DNA of 58,314 bases from an uncultured Alphaproteobacteria bacterium (GCA_902537325.1 CACBAT010000011.1:1-58314), one strand, 5' to 3'. Counted from the first letter of the stretch, positions 42,632-51,800 are shown. The notes: generated by a model from the sequence alone, not told the origin. A program made the numbers and translations.

Positions 42632-43485
42632 TGATAAAAATAATTACAATTGCTGATATTCATTATGGAAAGAACACTTTAACTAAAAGAGGTGATACAG
42701 CACTTAGCTTACTAGATGAATTTAATCTTTTTGTTGATAATGAAAAACCAGATTTTATTGTTGATTTTGGTGACCGTATAAATGATGTTGATAAAAAAAA
42801 TGATATTAATTTGCAAAAAAAAATATTTAAGAAATTAAATGAAAATAAAATTAAAACTTATCATATTTGTGGAAACCATGATGTAGTGAATCTTTCTATT
42901 AGTGAAAATGAAGAGATATTTAATCAGTCTCTAGAAAATGAAGTTATTCTTTTAAATAATTATAAAATAATATTATGGAGAGCAGATACAAAAATATATC
43001 ACACAGATAACTTTAGAGGTTTTAAAATTAATGAAATGGATTTTATATGGTTAAATACCGAAGTAATAAATTCCAAGGTTCCAGTTATTATTTTTTCTCA
43101 TGTACCAATTTCACCTGCATCTCTGATCGGGAACTATTACTTTCAAAACAATCCTTCTTTTGGGTCTTATCCTAATTCTTCTCGTTTAAGAAATAGTTTA
43201 TGTAAAGCATCAATACCTGTTTTTTTTCTGTCTGGTCACGTGCACTGGAATTCTTTTGCACAAGAAGATGGAATTACATATCTTACTCAGCAATCCCTCA
43301 CTGAAAGTTTTTCTAATTATGGAAAACCAGCAAAATCTTGGGGACAAATTTCCCTTGATAATAAATTTTCATGGAAAGTTTATGGCGATGAACCAATAGA
43401 AATATCTTTAGATATTAAGAAAAGAAATATTATTACTCCTCTTGGTTCATTTTCAAGTTCAAATCAAGATTTAAGAGCAAAATAA
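42631..43485 (+). CDS. Calcineurin-like metallophosphoesterase
   Basis: The 284-residue protein has the five metallophosphoesterase motifs: ADIHYG (about 8-13), DFGDRIND (about 45), CGNHDVV (about 80), FSHVPIS (about 155) and SGHVHW (about 200). No signal peptide, so cytoplasmic. Enzymes of this type cleave phosphodiesters or monoesters such as cAMP, glycerophosphodiesters or UDP-diacylglucosamine. Placed one base before phnG, it may hydrolyse the cyclic ribose phosphate made by PhnJ, or release phosphonate from a diester. Candidate replacement for phnP/phnN, to be weighed against the PHP protein. Confidence 0.8.
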   Translation: MIKIITIADIHYGKNTLTKRGDTALSLLDEFNLFVDNEKPDFIVDFGDRINDVDKKNDINLQKKIFKKLNENKIKTYHICGNHDVVNLSISENEEIFNQSLENEVILLNNYKIILWRADTKIYHTDNFRGFKINEMDFIWLNTEVINSKVPVIIFSHVPISPASLIGNYYFQNNPSFGSYPNSSRLRNSLCKASIPVFFLSGHVHWNSFAQEDGITYLTQQSLTESFSNYGKPAKSWGQISLDNKFSWKVYGDEPIEISLDIKKRNIITPLGSFSSSNQDLRAK

Positions 43486-43486
43486 A

Positions 43487-43927
43487 ATGTCTGAAATACA
43501 AAGAAAAGATTGGATTTCTATTTTGTCAAAAACAGAAACAATAGATTTAAAAAATTGTATTGAAAATATAAATTATACTAAAGATTATAAAATAATTTAC
43601 GGACCAAATGTTGGGTCGATCATGATAAGGGCAAGATTAGGAGGTAATGGAGATCCTTATAATCTAGGCGAAGCAACATTAACTAAATGTGTCATAAAAT
43701 TAGAAGAAGGAACAACTGGTTATTCGTATCATCTAGGTAGAGATAAAATTAGAGCTGAGTATGCAGCAGTTTTAGATGCTTTAATGCAAGATAATAATTA
43801 TTATTCTAAACTTCAAAGTATGATTTTAGATTTAAAAGATAAAATTAATAAAAAAGAAAATCACATTATTAATGAAAGTAACTCATCAAAAGTTGATTTC
43901 TTTACACTAGTGAGAGGTGATGGATAA
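43487..43927 (+). CDS. phnG: C-P lyase core protein PhnG
   Basis: The 146-residue protein is a normal-sized PhnG, recognised by RKDWISILSKTE at the start, VGSIMIRARLGGNGDPYNLG in the middle and the YSYHLGRDKIRAEYAAVLDAL helix, quoted in part. PhnG with PhnH, PhnI and PhnJ forms the (GHIJ)2 complex; PhnGHI with PhnL attach the phosphonate to the C1 of ribose 5'-triphosphate. It overlaps phnH by one base. Confidence 0.95.
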   Translation: MSEIQRKDWISILSKTETIDLKNCIENINYTKDYKIIYGPNVGSIMIRARLGGNGDPYNLGEATLTKCVIKLEEGTTGYSYHLGRDKIRAEYAAVLDALMQDNNYYSKLQSMILDLKDKINKKENHIINESNSSKVDFFTLVRGDG

Positions 43928-44499
43928 TGGAATATATTGGATATCAAGATCAAACACATTCATCACAAAATATGTTTAGAACAATTTTAAAAGCAACCTC
44001 TTTTCCTGGATCTATATTCACAGTTCCAGAAAATCTTGAAACAGATAATGTTCTTTATTCTTCAACAGCTAATATTATTTTTACGTTATTTGATATTGAT
44101 ACTAAAATTTTTATAGATTCTGAAAAGATATCAAAAATACAAAACTTTATAACTTTCAACACAAATGCAAATTGTATAGAAAAATCTAATCATTGTGACT
44201 TTGCAATTATTCAAAATAAGGAATTTAATATTGAAAATTTTAATCTTGGCTCAGATGAATATCCTGACAACTCATCCACGATAATTATTGAAGTTGAAGA
44301 TCTGATTAACGGTGAAGAATTAATAATTGAAGGTCCTGGTATTGAAAAAACAAAATCAATATCCCCAACTAATTTACCTAAAAATTTTCAATCTCAATGG
44401 CAAAATAATAATTTTATTTTTCCAAGAGGTGTCGACTTAATTCTTACGTGTAAAGATGATTTTTTCTGTCTGCCACGAACATCAAAGGTGTTAAAATAA
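43927..44499 (+). CDS. phnH: C-P lyase core protein PhnH
   Basis: The 190-residue protein has the PhnH landmarks TFRTILKA-like QNMFRTILKATSFPG at residue 13 on, LFDIDTKIF near 55, and the C-terminal FPRGVDLILTCKDDFFCLPR. PhnH has a fold like a PLP-dependent transferase without the lysine and is a structural part of the core complex. Sequence identity is low but order and motifs leave little doubt. It overlaps phnI by one base. Confidence 0.93.
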   Translation: MEYIGYQDQTHSSQNMFRTILKATSFPGSIFTVPENLETDNVLYSSTANIIFTLFDIDTKIFIDSEKISKIQNFITFNTNANCIEKSNHCDFAIIQNKEFNIENFNLGSDEYPDNSSTIIIEVEDLINGEELIIEGPGIEKTKSISPTNLPKNFQSQWQNNNFIFPRGVDLILTCKDDFFCLPRTSKVLK

Positions 44500-45587
44500 T
44501 GTATGTAGCAGTAAAAGGAGGGGAAAAAGCAATCAAAAGCTCATTGAAACTTTTAGAGAAAAAAAGAAAAGAAACTGGCACTAAAAGTATTGAGATAAAT
44601 CAAATTAAAGAACAACTAAGTTTTGCAGTTGATAGAGTAATTAATGAAGGTTCATTATATGATAAAGATTTATCTGCTTTAGCAATAAAACAATCTCAAG
44701 GAGATTTGGTCGAGGCAATTTTTTTATTGAGAGCTTATAGAACCACTTTAGAAAGATATGCTTACTCAACTGCTATAGATACAAGCAAAATTATTATAAA
44801 AAGAAGAATATCTGCAAGTTTTAAAGATATACCGGGCGGACAAATACTTGGCCCAACATTTGATTATTCTCACAGATTATTAGATTTTTCTCTAATGAAA
44901 GAAGATGAGATAAATTCATATGAAAACATCAATAACCAAGAACCTAAAAATAAAGAATTTCCTAGTGTTATTGATTATCTTAATAATGAGAATTTATTAG
45001 AGCAGGAAATTAACAATTTAAATGATAATCCATTTGATGTTACGAGAGATCCTATGAAATTTCCTGCATCCAGAGATCAATGGATGCAAATACTAGCTAG
45101 GGGTGATGAGGGTTTTCTTCTAGGTTTATCTTATTCTGCTATTAGGGGATTTGGAAGTAAAGGAACTCATCCTTTTGTTGGAGAAATTAAATACGGTATT
45201 GTTGATATTTTTATTTCACCAGATGAATTAGGTTTTGAAATTTGTATTGGCGAAATTGAAATCTCTGAATGTCAAATGATAGATCAATTTGCAGGAAATA
45301 AAAATACCCCGCCCCAATTTACGAGAGGTTATGGTTTAACATTTGGCTATAATGAAAGAAAATCCATGGCTATTTCTATTGTGGATAGAGCATTAAAGAG
45401 TGAAGGGTACGGTGAAGAAATCAAATTCCCAATTCAAGATCAAGAATTTGTTCTCTATCATGCTGACAATGTTGAGGCACAAGGATTTGTAACACATCTA
45501 AAACTTCCTCATTATGTTGACTTTCAAGGAGAACTAAACCTTATTCGAAAACTTAGAAATGAAATTCTGCAGGGAAAAAAATTATGA
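44499..45587 (+). CDS. phnI: C-P lyase core protein PhnI (nucleosidase subunit)
   Basis: The start MYVAVKGGEKAIKSSLKLL and the segments LSFAVDRVINEGSLYD, DLVEAIFLLRAYRTTLERY and LPHYVDFQGELNLIRKLR are those of PhnI; 362 residues is the normal size. PhnI displaces the adenine of a nucleoside triphosphate with phosphonate to make ribose-1-phosphonate triphosphate. Its 3' end overlaps phnJ by 4 bases. Confidence 0.97.
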   Translation: MYVAVKGGEKAIKSSLKLLEKKRKETGTKSIEINQIKEQLSFAVDRVINEGSLYDKDLSALAIKQSQGDLVEAIFLLRAYRTTLERYAYSTAIDTSKIIIKRRISASFKDIPGGQILGPTFDYSHRLLDFSLMKEDEINSYENINNQEPKNKEFPSVIDYLNNENLLEQEINNLNDNPFDVTRDPMKFPASRDQWMQILARGDEGFLLGLSYSAIRGFGSKGTHPFVGEIKYGIVDIFISPDELGFEICIGEIEISECQMIDQFAGNKNTPPQFTRGYGLTFGYNERKSMAISIVDRALKSEGYGEEIKFPIQDQEFVLYHADNVEAQGFVTHLKLPHYVDFQGELNLIRKLRNEILQGKKL

Positions 45588-46420
45588 AAACTGGTTTTAA
45601 TTTTGCGTATTTGGATGAAGCAACTAAAAGAATGATAAGGAGAAAAATTCTAAAAGCTGTTTGCATTCCAGGCTATCAATGTCCATTTGGAGGAAGAGAA
45701 ATGCCATTAGCATATGGATGGGGAACAGGAGGTATGCAGGTTACAGCTTCTATAATTGGTAAGCAAGATATTCTAAAAGTAATTGATCAGGGTGCTGATG
45801 ATACTACTAATGCTGTTTCTATTAAAAATTTTTTTAAACGTGTATGCAATATCATGACTACAGATAGAACTACAGAAGCATCCTTGATACAAACTAGACA
45901 TCGAATTCCTGAAACAACATTAAATAAAGATCAAATCATTGTTTATCAAGTTCCTCAACCAGAACCACTAAGGAAATTAGAGCCTAAAGAAAAAGAAACT
46001 AGAAAACTCCATGCGTATAAAGAATATGCATTAATGCATGTAAAATTATATGAAGAAATTTCTCAATTTGGCTCAGTAATAAAAACTTGGGCTTATCCAG
46101 TAGAAACAAATAACAGATATATTACTGATCCAACACCAATACCTAAATTTGATAATCCCAAAATGAATAATATGGAAGCGTTGCAATTATTTGGCGCAGG
46201 AAGAGAAAAAAGAATTTACGCAATTCCACCTTACACTAAAGTTAAAAGTCTTGATTTTGATGATCATCCCTTTGAAATACAAACATGGGATGAATGTTGT
46301 TCAATATGTGGTTCAACGAAGAGTTACTTAGATGAAATAATTATCAATAATGAGGGAAAGAAAAATTTTATATGTTCAGATACAGATTTTTGTAAAAGCA
46401 ATCTTGAGAAAAATAAATGA
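45584..46420 (+). CDS. phnJ: C-P lyase PhnJ (radical SAM, C-P bond cleavage)
   Basis: The 278-residue protein has NFAYLDEATKRMIRRKILKA at the start and the FGGREMPLAYGWGTGGMQVT core, quoted in part. The iron-sulfur/radical motif is exact: C239-x2-C242-x21-C264-x5-C270 (CCSIC, later ICSDTDFC), matching E. coli C241, C244, C266 and C272 with a shift of two. PhnJ cleaves phosphoribosyl phosphonate to an alkane or other R-H and 5-phosphoribosyl 1,2-cyclic phosphate. With methylphosphonate the product is methane. All key residues are present, so the pathway should be active. Confidence 0.98.
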   Translation: MKTGFNFAYLDEATKRMIRRKILKAVCIPGYQCPFGGREMPLAYGWGTGGMQVTASIIGKQDILKVIDQGADDTTNAVSIKNFFKRVCNIMTTDRTTEASLIQTRHRIPETTLNKDQIIVYQVPQPEPLRKLEPKEKETRKLHAYKEYALMHVKLYEEISQFGSVIKTWAYPVETNNRYITDPTPIPKFDNPKMNNMEALQLFGAGREKRIYAIPPYTKVKSLDFDDHPFEIQTWDECCSICGSTKSYLDEIIINNEGKKNFICSDTDFCKSNLEKNK

Positions 46421-47193
46421 ATATTAAAAAAATAATGCATGTGGAAAACCTTACACATTTTTATGGAAACCAAATTGGTTGCAAAGGTATAAATTTTGAT
46501 TTGTATAAAGGTGAAATTTTAGGCATTGTTGGTGAATCTGGTTCAGGTAAAAGTACACTGTTGAAGTGCTTGTCAGGAGAAATTTCTCCATCTGCAGGAA
46601 AAATTAACATATCGCTAGATCAAGGGGGTGTAAAAGACTTTCTTTCTCTACCTGAACAAGAAAAAAGACAATTGATGAGATCCATGTGGGGAATAGTTCA
46701 TCAAAATCCAAGAGATGGTTTAAATTTAAGAATTAGTGCTGGAGGTAACATTGCAGAGAGACTTCTCAATGTATCTGAAAAAAACTATTCATTTTTAAGA
46801 AATACTGGAAAATATTGGATGGAAAAAACTGAGATGGATTCAGATAGAATTGATGAATTTCCTTTAAGTTTTTCAGGCGGAATGCAGCAAAGACTTCAAA
46901 TATCAAAAATATTATCATCAAACCCGCAGATAGTGTTTATGGATGAGCCAACAGGGGGGTTGGATGTGTCTGTACAAGCTAAAATACTAGATACTATTAA
47001 GAGTATTGTAAGAGATATTAATGTTACTATGATTATAGTAACACACGATTTAGCAGTTGTGCGATTTTTAACTGATAAATTATTGGTTATGAAAGATGGT
47101 ATAGTTGTAGAAACAGGATTAACAGATAGAGTTTTGGATGATCCTCAACATTCCTACACACAGCTTTTAACTTCATCTATTTTACAAGTTTAA
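46417..47193 (+). CDS. phnK: C-P lyase ABC-type ATPase PhnK
   Basis: 258 residues with Walker A GESGSGKST near residue 40, signature FSGGMQQRLQISKIL, Walker B VFMDEPTGGLDVSVQA and the ETGLTDRVLDDPQHSYTQLL end typical of PhnK. It resembles DppD ATPases but belongs to the C-P lyase core, where PhnK binds PhnJ. It overlaps phnJ by 4 bases. Confidence 0.95.
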   Translation: MNIKKIMHVENLTHFYGNQIGCKGINFDLYKGEILGIVGESGSGKSTLLKCLSGEISPSAGKINISLDQGGVKDFLSLPEQEKRQLMRSMWGIVHQNPRDGLNLRISAGGNIAERLLNVSEKNYSFLRNTGKYWMEKTEMDSDRIDEFPLSFSGGMQQRLQISKILSSNPQIVFMDEPTGGLDVSVQAKILDTIKSIVRDINVTMIIVTHDLAVVRFLTDKLLVMKDGIVVETGLTDRVLDDPQHSYTQLLTSSILQV

Positions 47194-47195
47194 TA

Positions 47196-47891
47196 ATGAA
47201 AATTATCGAATTAAAAAACGTTAATAAGAAATTTATTCTGCATAATCAGAAGGGCACAGTATTAAATGTTTTAAAAAATATTAATTTAGAAATAAAGACA
47301 GGAGAATGTATTGCGCTAGTTGGAAAATCTGGAATTGGTAAATCTACATTTTTAAAAATGTTATATGGAAATTATTTACCATCTTCAGGTGAAATTAATT
47401 TTTATAATAATAATAAAATCAATATTGCTAATTCTTTAGAACATCAAATAATAAATCTTCGTAAATATTTCATTGGATATGTAAGTCAGTTTTTAAGAGT
47501 TTTGCCTAGGGTTCCAACAATTGAAATAGTATCTGATACTCTAAAACAACAGTCTTTATTTGATGAACACTCATTAATAAAAATAAAAAAACTTTTATCT
47601 GAATTAAATATACAAGAATCTATGTGGAATTTATCACCATTGACTTTTTCTGGAGGTGAACAACAACGAGTAAATTTAGCTAAAACATTAATTGGGAATT
47701 ATTCTATTCTTTTATTAGATGAGCCAACAGCATCTCTCGATGATATTAATAAATCCATCGTCATTGATATGATTAAATCAAAACTTAAAAAAGATGTAAC
47801 AATAATAGTTATAGTTCATGATAAAAAAATTAGAAATGAAATATGTACAAGAGAAATTAATTTAGAAAAATACATTCCAAATGATAATTAA
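47196..47891 (+). CDS. phnL: C-P lyase ABC-type ATPase PhnL
   Basis: 231 residues with Walker A GKSGIGKST near residue 44, the PhnL-type GYVSQFLRVLPRVPTIEIVS Q-loop region, signature FSGGEQQRVNLAKTL and Walker B ILLLDEPTASLDDINK. PhnL is needed with PhnG, H and I for the first step. It overlaps the start of phnM by 11 bases. Confidence 0.95.
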   Translation: MKIIELKNVNKKFILHNQKGTVLNVLKNINLEIKTGECIALVGKSGIGKSTFLKMLYGNYLPSSGEINFYNNNKINIANSLEHQIINLRKYFIGYVSQFLRVLPRVPTIEIVSDTLKQQSLFDEHSLIKIKKLLSELNIQESMWNLSPLTFSGGEQQRVNLAKTLIGNYSILLLDEPTASLDDINKSIVIDMIKSKLKKDVTIIVIVHDKKIRNEICTREINLEKYIPNDN

Positions 47892-49017
47892 AAATGCAAA
47901 TATAGTTACTTTAAATGATACTTTTATTGGCTCAATAAATTTTAATGAAACAATTTTAAACATTGATAAGGGTAATTTAAATAACTCTAATGCAATTGAT
48001 TTTGAAGGTGATTATTTATTACCAGGATTTATAGAGCTTCATACAGATAACTTAGAAAAACATTTTATTCCTAGACCAAATGCAATTTGGCCTAATAAAA
48101 TTGCAGCTGCAATAGCTAATGATAATGAAATTATTTCTTCTGGTATAACAACGGTTTTTGATGCAATATTAGTTGGAAACTATACAAAAATTAGAACAAG
48201 TATTTTGGATGATATAATAACTTCGATTACCAGAGGTAAGGATTTAGGTTTATTCAAAGCTGATCACCATCTTCACTATAGATGTGAATTATCTGATCCT
48301 GAGCTCTTAGAAACATTAGAAAAATACTATGATAACAAATATATAGCATTAGCTTCTTTAATGGATCATACTCCTGGACAGAGACAATGGAGAAATAAAG
48401 AAAAAATGCTAGAATTTTACGGTAAAGGAAGTAATTTTACATCCCATGGTGCATATGATTTTGATGAAAAAATGTTAAGACTAGAGGAAACGGCAAAAGA
48501 AGCAGAAAAAAAGAATAGACCAAAAGTATCAACAATATGGAGAGAGAAAAAAATTATTATGGCCTCTCACGATGATACGACAGAAGAACATGTAAATGAA
48601 GCAAGCAAAAATGGAATTTATATTAGTGAATTTCCAACTACCTTAGAAGCTGTTAAACAAGCAAAAAAACTCAAAATGAAAACAGTTTTAGGTGCTCCAA
48701 ATTTTATAAGAAATAAATCACACTCGGATAATGTTTCGGTAAATGATTTAGTGGATAACAACTTAGATTTAGTTGATATATTTTCATCTGATTATGTTCC
48801 TTTGAGTCTAATACAATCTGTATTTAAATTATTACATAAAGGTGTGAATTTAAGTGAATCTACTAAATTAGTTTCTTATAATCCAGCAAATTCAGTTGGT
48901 TTAGATGACAGGGGGCACATTGAAATTAATAAAAGATCGGATTTTCTTAGAGTTGCCTTTGTAGAAAATACACCGTTAATCAAAGAAGTTTATATTAAAG
49001 GCAAAAGAGTAAACTAA
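47881..49017 (+). CDS. phnM: Alpha-D-ribose 1-methylphosphonate 5-triphosphate diphosphatase PhnM
   Basis: The 378-residue amidohydrolase-fold enzyme has the PhnM pattern: LPGFIELHTDNLEKHFIPRP, NEIISSGITTVFDAI, FKADHHLHYRCELSD, ASLMDHTPGQRQW and ASHDDTTEEHV, IFSSDYVP. It removes pyrophosphate from ribose-1-phosphonate 5-triphosphate before PhnJ acts. The metal His and Asp residues are intact. It is the last gene of the tight block; 54 bases separate it from phnC. Confidence 0.97.
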   Translation: MIIKNANIVTLNDTFIGSINFNETILNIDKGNLNNSNAIDFEGDYLLPGFIELHTDNLEKHFIPRPNAIWPNKIAAAIANDNEIISSGITTVFDAILVGNYTKIRTSILDDIITSITRGKDLGLFKADHHLHYRCELSDPELLETLEKYYDNKYIALASLMDHTPGQRQWRNKEKMLEFYGKGSNFTSHGAYDFDEKMLRLEETAKEAEKKNRPKVSTIWREKKIIMASHDDTTEEHVNEASKNGIYISEFPTTLEAVKQAKKLKMKTVLGAPNFIRNKSHSDNVSVNDLVDNNLDLVDIFSSDYVPLSLIQSVFKLLHKGVNLSESTKLVSYNPANSVGLDDRGHIEINKRSDFLRVAFVENTPLIKEVYIKGKRVN

Positions 49018-49071
49018 TCGTAAAATAACATTAACCTTTTTGTAATAAAAATAATTTACCAATTATTTTTT

Positions 49072-49896
49072 ATGCAAATAATAAATCTTTCGAAACATTT
49101 TGGTGACAACAAAGCGGTAAATAACATTTCCTTAAATATCAATAAACCTCAAATGATAGGTATTATTGGAAGATCAGGGGCTGGTAAATCTACAATGTTA
49201 AGAATCATTAATAGATTAACGGATGCAACTAGTGGAAAAATTATAGTTAAAGATGAAAATATTTTAGATTTTAAAAAAAATAAAAAAAGAGCATGGCAAA
49301 AAAATTGTGCAATGATTTTTCAGCAATTTAATCTTATTCCAAGACTTGATGTTTTGACAAATGTAATTCTAGGAACGTTAAATGAACAAAGTTTTTTTAA
49401 AAGCTCTTTAAAACTTTTTACTAAAGAAGAGAGAACAGAGGCTCTTATTAATCTTGATAAATTAGGAATGGCAGAAACTGCTTTACAAAGAGCGGAAACT
49501 CTTTCAGGCGGTCAACAACAAAGAGTAGCTATTTGCAGAGCCTTAATGCAAAACCCTTCCATGATTCTGGCTGATGAGCCCATAGCATCATTAGATCCCT
49601 ATAATGCAAGATTAGTAATGGAGTCATTGCAAAAAATACATAAAGAAAAGAATATTACGGTTATATGTAATTTACATACATTGGATACAGCAAAAAAATA
49701 TTGCGACAGAATAATTGGTATGAAAACAGGAAACATAGTTTTCGATGACCAACCTGAATTACTTAAAGATGAAACTGCAAGAGATATTTACGGCGCCGAA
49801 GCTGAAGAAGCTTTTGAAGCCGCTATTACCTCTACGTCTTTGGGTGATAATCAAGAAAGGCTAATTGGTAACAAAAAGGGGGAAGGTCTTGATTGA
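49072..49896 (+). CDS. phnC: Phosphonate importer ATPase PhnC
   Basis: 274 residues with Walker A GRSGAGKST near residue 33, NCAMIFQQFNLIPRLDVLTN at the Q-loop, signature LSGGQQQRVAICRAL, Walker B MILADEPIASLDP and the PELLKDETARDIYGAEAEEA end of PhnC. A 20-residue polar tail follows. The gene comes after a 54-base AT-rich gap without a clear ribosome site; it may have its own promoter or simply continue the operon. Confidence 0.95.
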   Translation: MQIINLSKHFGDNKAVNNISLNINKPQMIGIIGRSGAGKSTMLRIINRLTDATSGKIIVKDENILDFKKNKKRAWQKNCAMIFQQFNLIPRLDVLTNVILGTLNEQSFFKSSLKLFTKEERTEALINLDKLGMAETALQRAETLSGGQQQRVAICRALMQNPSMILADEPIASLDPYNARLVMESLQKIHKEKNITVICNLHTLDTAKKYCDRIIGMKTGNIVFDDQPELLKDETARDIYGAEAEEAFEAAITSTSLGDNQERLIGNKKGEGLD

Positions 49897-49937
49897 TAAA
49901 TTAAACTTAAATTTTACTAATATTAAAAGGAGAACGT

Positions 49938-50867
49938 ATGATTAGAAAATTTATATTTACAGTCTTGCTTGGCTTATTTATCTCTTCAAATTCTTTTGCC
50001 GGAGGTCATGAAATGCCGAAGTTTGACCTAAGTAAATTTAGACCAGACTTTAGAATTGGAATACTTGGAGGTGAAAATGCCTCTGATCAAATTAGATTAC
50101 AACAATGCTTTGCAGATTATGCAACCGAATCTTTAAATGTACCTGCAAAAATTTTTACATTCAAAGATTACGCTGGTACCATGCAATCAATAATTGGTAG
50201 AAACTTAGATATGGCAGGATTTGGAGCTTCTTCTTACGCTGGTGTATATATTGAAGATCCTACTGCAATCGTACCAATATCAACTTGGATGAATCCCGCC
50301 GGAGCTACTGGTTATTATTCTGTCTTAGTAGCTAGAAAAGATTCTGGATTAAAATCCCTAGAAGATATGGCTGGAAAGAAATTAGGTTATGCGGATCCGA
50401 ATTCAACATCTGGCTTTCTAATACCATCTACTGAACTTGCAAGTATGGGTATTAATGAAGATTTCTTTGAATCAGTTAACTTTATGGGTGGACATGAGCC
50501 AGGAGTCTTAGGCGTTTTAAATGGCGATGTTGATGCATCTTTTACTTGGGTATCTGGTGTAGGTAAATGGGAAGAAGGTTACTCAAATGGAAATTTAAGA
50601 AGAATGGTTGATAAAGGTATTCTTAATATGGATGATCTAGTTCAATTATGGTCTTCTTCACTTATTCCTGAGGGCCCTCAATCATTAAGCACTGATTTGC
50701 CAATCGCTATGATTGAACATATGAGAAATTTATTAGAATGGATTCATGCAAATGATAAAGAATGTTCTAAAAATATAGCTTATGGTGAAATTAAGCAATA
50801 TGTTGACGTTGATCATTCATTCTACGAAGGTATCGTTGCTGCAAGATTAGCTAAAATTGGAGGTTAA
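49938..50867 (+). CDS. phnD: Phosphonate-binding periplasmic protein PhnD
   Basis: AAGGAG precedes the ATG by 8 bases. A signal peptide covers residues 1-21 (cut after NSFA). The mature protein of about 288 residues has the PhnD features FRIGILGGENASDQIRLQQC, FTFKDYAGTMQSIIGRNLDM split at 20, AGFGASSYAG, GYADPNSTSGFLIPS and the hinge GDVDASFTWVSG. PhnD binds phosphonates such as 2-aminoethylphosphonate or methylphosphonate and delivers them to PhnE. A stable hairpin follows the stop. Confidence 0.95.
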   Translation: MIRKFIFTVLLGLFISSNSFAGGHEMPKFDLSKFRPDFRIGILGGENASDQIRLQQCFADYATESLNVPAKIFTFKDYAGTMQSIIGRNLDMAGFGASSYAGVYIEDPTAIVPISTWMNPAGATGYYSVLVARKDSGLKSLEDMAGKKLGYADPNSTSGFLIPSTELASMGINEDFFESVNFMGGHEPGVLGVLNGDVDASFTWVSGVGKWEEGYSNGNLRRMVDKGILNMDDLVQLWSSSLIPEGPQSLSTDLPIAMIEHMRNLLEWIHANDKECSKNIAYGEIKQYVDVDHSFYEGIVAARLAKIGG

Positions 50868-50880
50868 TCTTCTAAAGTGT

Positions 50881-50904
50881 CAAAGCGAGTATAAGCTCGC
50901 TTTG
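50881..50904 (+). terminator. Intercistronic hairpin after phnD
   Basis: CAAAGCGAG (50881-50889), loop TATAAG, CTCGCTTTG (50896-50904), followed by ATTTCCTTTTATTTTAT. Perfect 9-bp stem 13 bases after the phnD stop and 20 bases before phnE1. With the T-rich tail it can act as a partial terminator that lowers permease transcripts relative to phnD. Confidence 0.8.
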
Positions 50905-50924
50905 ATTTCCTTTTATTTTATATT

Positions 50925-51800
50925 ATGAATAATAAAGAGCTACCTAATCACTTAAAATATCTTGAAGATAATCTTAACAAGATGGCTAGAACGAGAATGC
51001 TTTATTCTGTAATCTCTATAGCAGCTATTATTTTAATTTTATCAACGGGAACATATGTTGCAGAAGAATCTAATGCTGGAAGTTTTGTAAGAGGAATAGA
51101 TAATTTTTTTGATTATCCCATTGCTTTATTTGCTAAAACTTTTGATGCTGGTTTTAGTTGGTTTGGATACGTCTTAGATTACGTTCCTGATCTTCTTTAT
51201 ACTTTTAATATGGCTTTATTTTCTACAATTGTTGGTGCAATATTAGCCTTAATTCTTAGTGTATTTGCAAGTGGAAATTTAATTAAAAATAAAACTATTG
51301 TCTGGACTGCAAGAAGGATTATGGATATTTGTCGTGCTTTTCCTGAATTGGTTCTTGCTATAACCTTACTTTATTTACTAGGTCGATCTCCGATACCAGC
51401 CGTTATAGCAATAATTATTCATACAGCGGGTGCTTTGGGAAAGTTATTTTCTGAAGCTATTGAAAATGCAGATAATAAACAGATTGAAGGATTAGAGTCT
51501 GTTGGGTCATCCTGGTTGTCTAGAATAAGATTTGGTGTTTTGCCACAAGTAATGCCTATTTTACTAAGTTATGGTTTATTAAGAGCAGAAATAAATGTTC
51601 GAGCATCAACAATACTCGGGTTTGTTGGAGCCGGAGGAATTGGTGAACAGCTTAACACTTTAATTCAATGGAATTTTGGAGCCAAAATCACTGCTGTAAT
51701 GTTTTTACTAATTTTGACTATTACGTTACTTGATTATTTTTCAACTTTTACCCGGCAGAAATTAATTGGTGGAAGCTTTATTATTCCGAAAGATAAATAA
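50925..51800 (+). CDS. phnE: Phosphonate importer permease PhnE1
   Basis: The 291-residue protein has about six spans and the permease EAA loop EAIENADNKQIEGLESVGSS near residue 185, followed by GFVGAGGIGEQLNTLIQ, the usual PhnE end. Two PhnE genes in a row are common in alphaproteobacteria and suggest a heterodimeric permease. It shares a base with the next start. No Shine-Dalgarno is obvious. Confidence 0.94.
   Translation: MNNKELPNHLKYLEDNLNKMARTRMLYSVISIAAIILILSTGTYVAEESNAGSFVRGIDNFFDYPIALFAKTFDAGFSWFGYVLDYVPDLLYTFNMALFSTIVGAILALILSVFASGNLIKNKTIVWTARRIMDICRAFPELVLAITLLYLLGRSPIPAVIAIIIHTAGALGKLFSEAIENADNKQIEGLESVGSSWLSRIRFGVLPQVMPILLSYGLLRAEINVRASTILGFVGAGGIGEQLNTLIQWNFGAKITAVMFLLILTITLLDYFSTFTRQKLIGGSFIIPKDK

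Noticed and set aside
41714..49017. phnN, phnO or phnP hidden in the C-P lyase cluster
   Set aside because: Every gene in the block could be assigned; none has the PhnN kinase P-loop layout, an acetyltransferase motif or the HxHxDH metallo-beta-lactamase motif.
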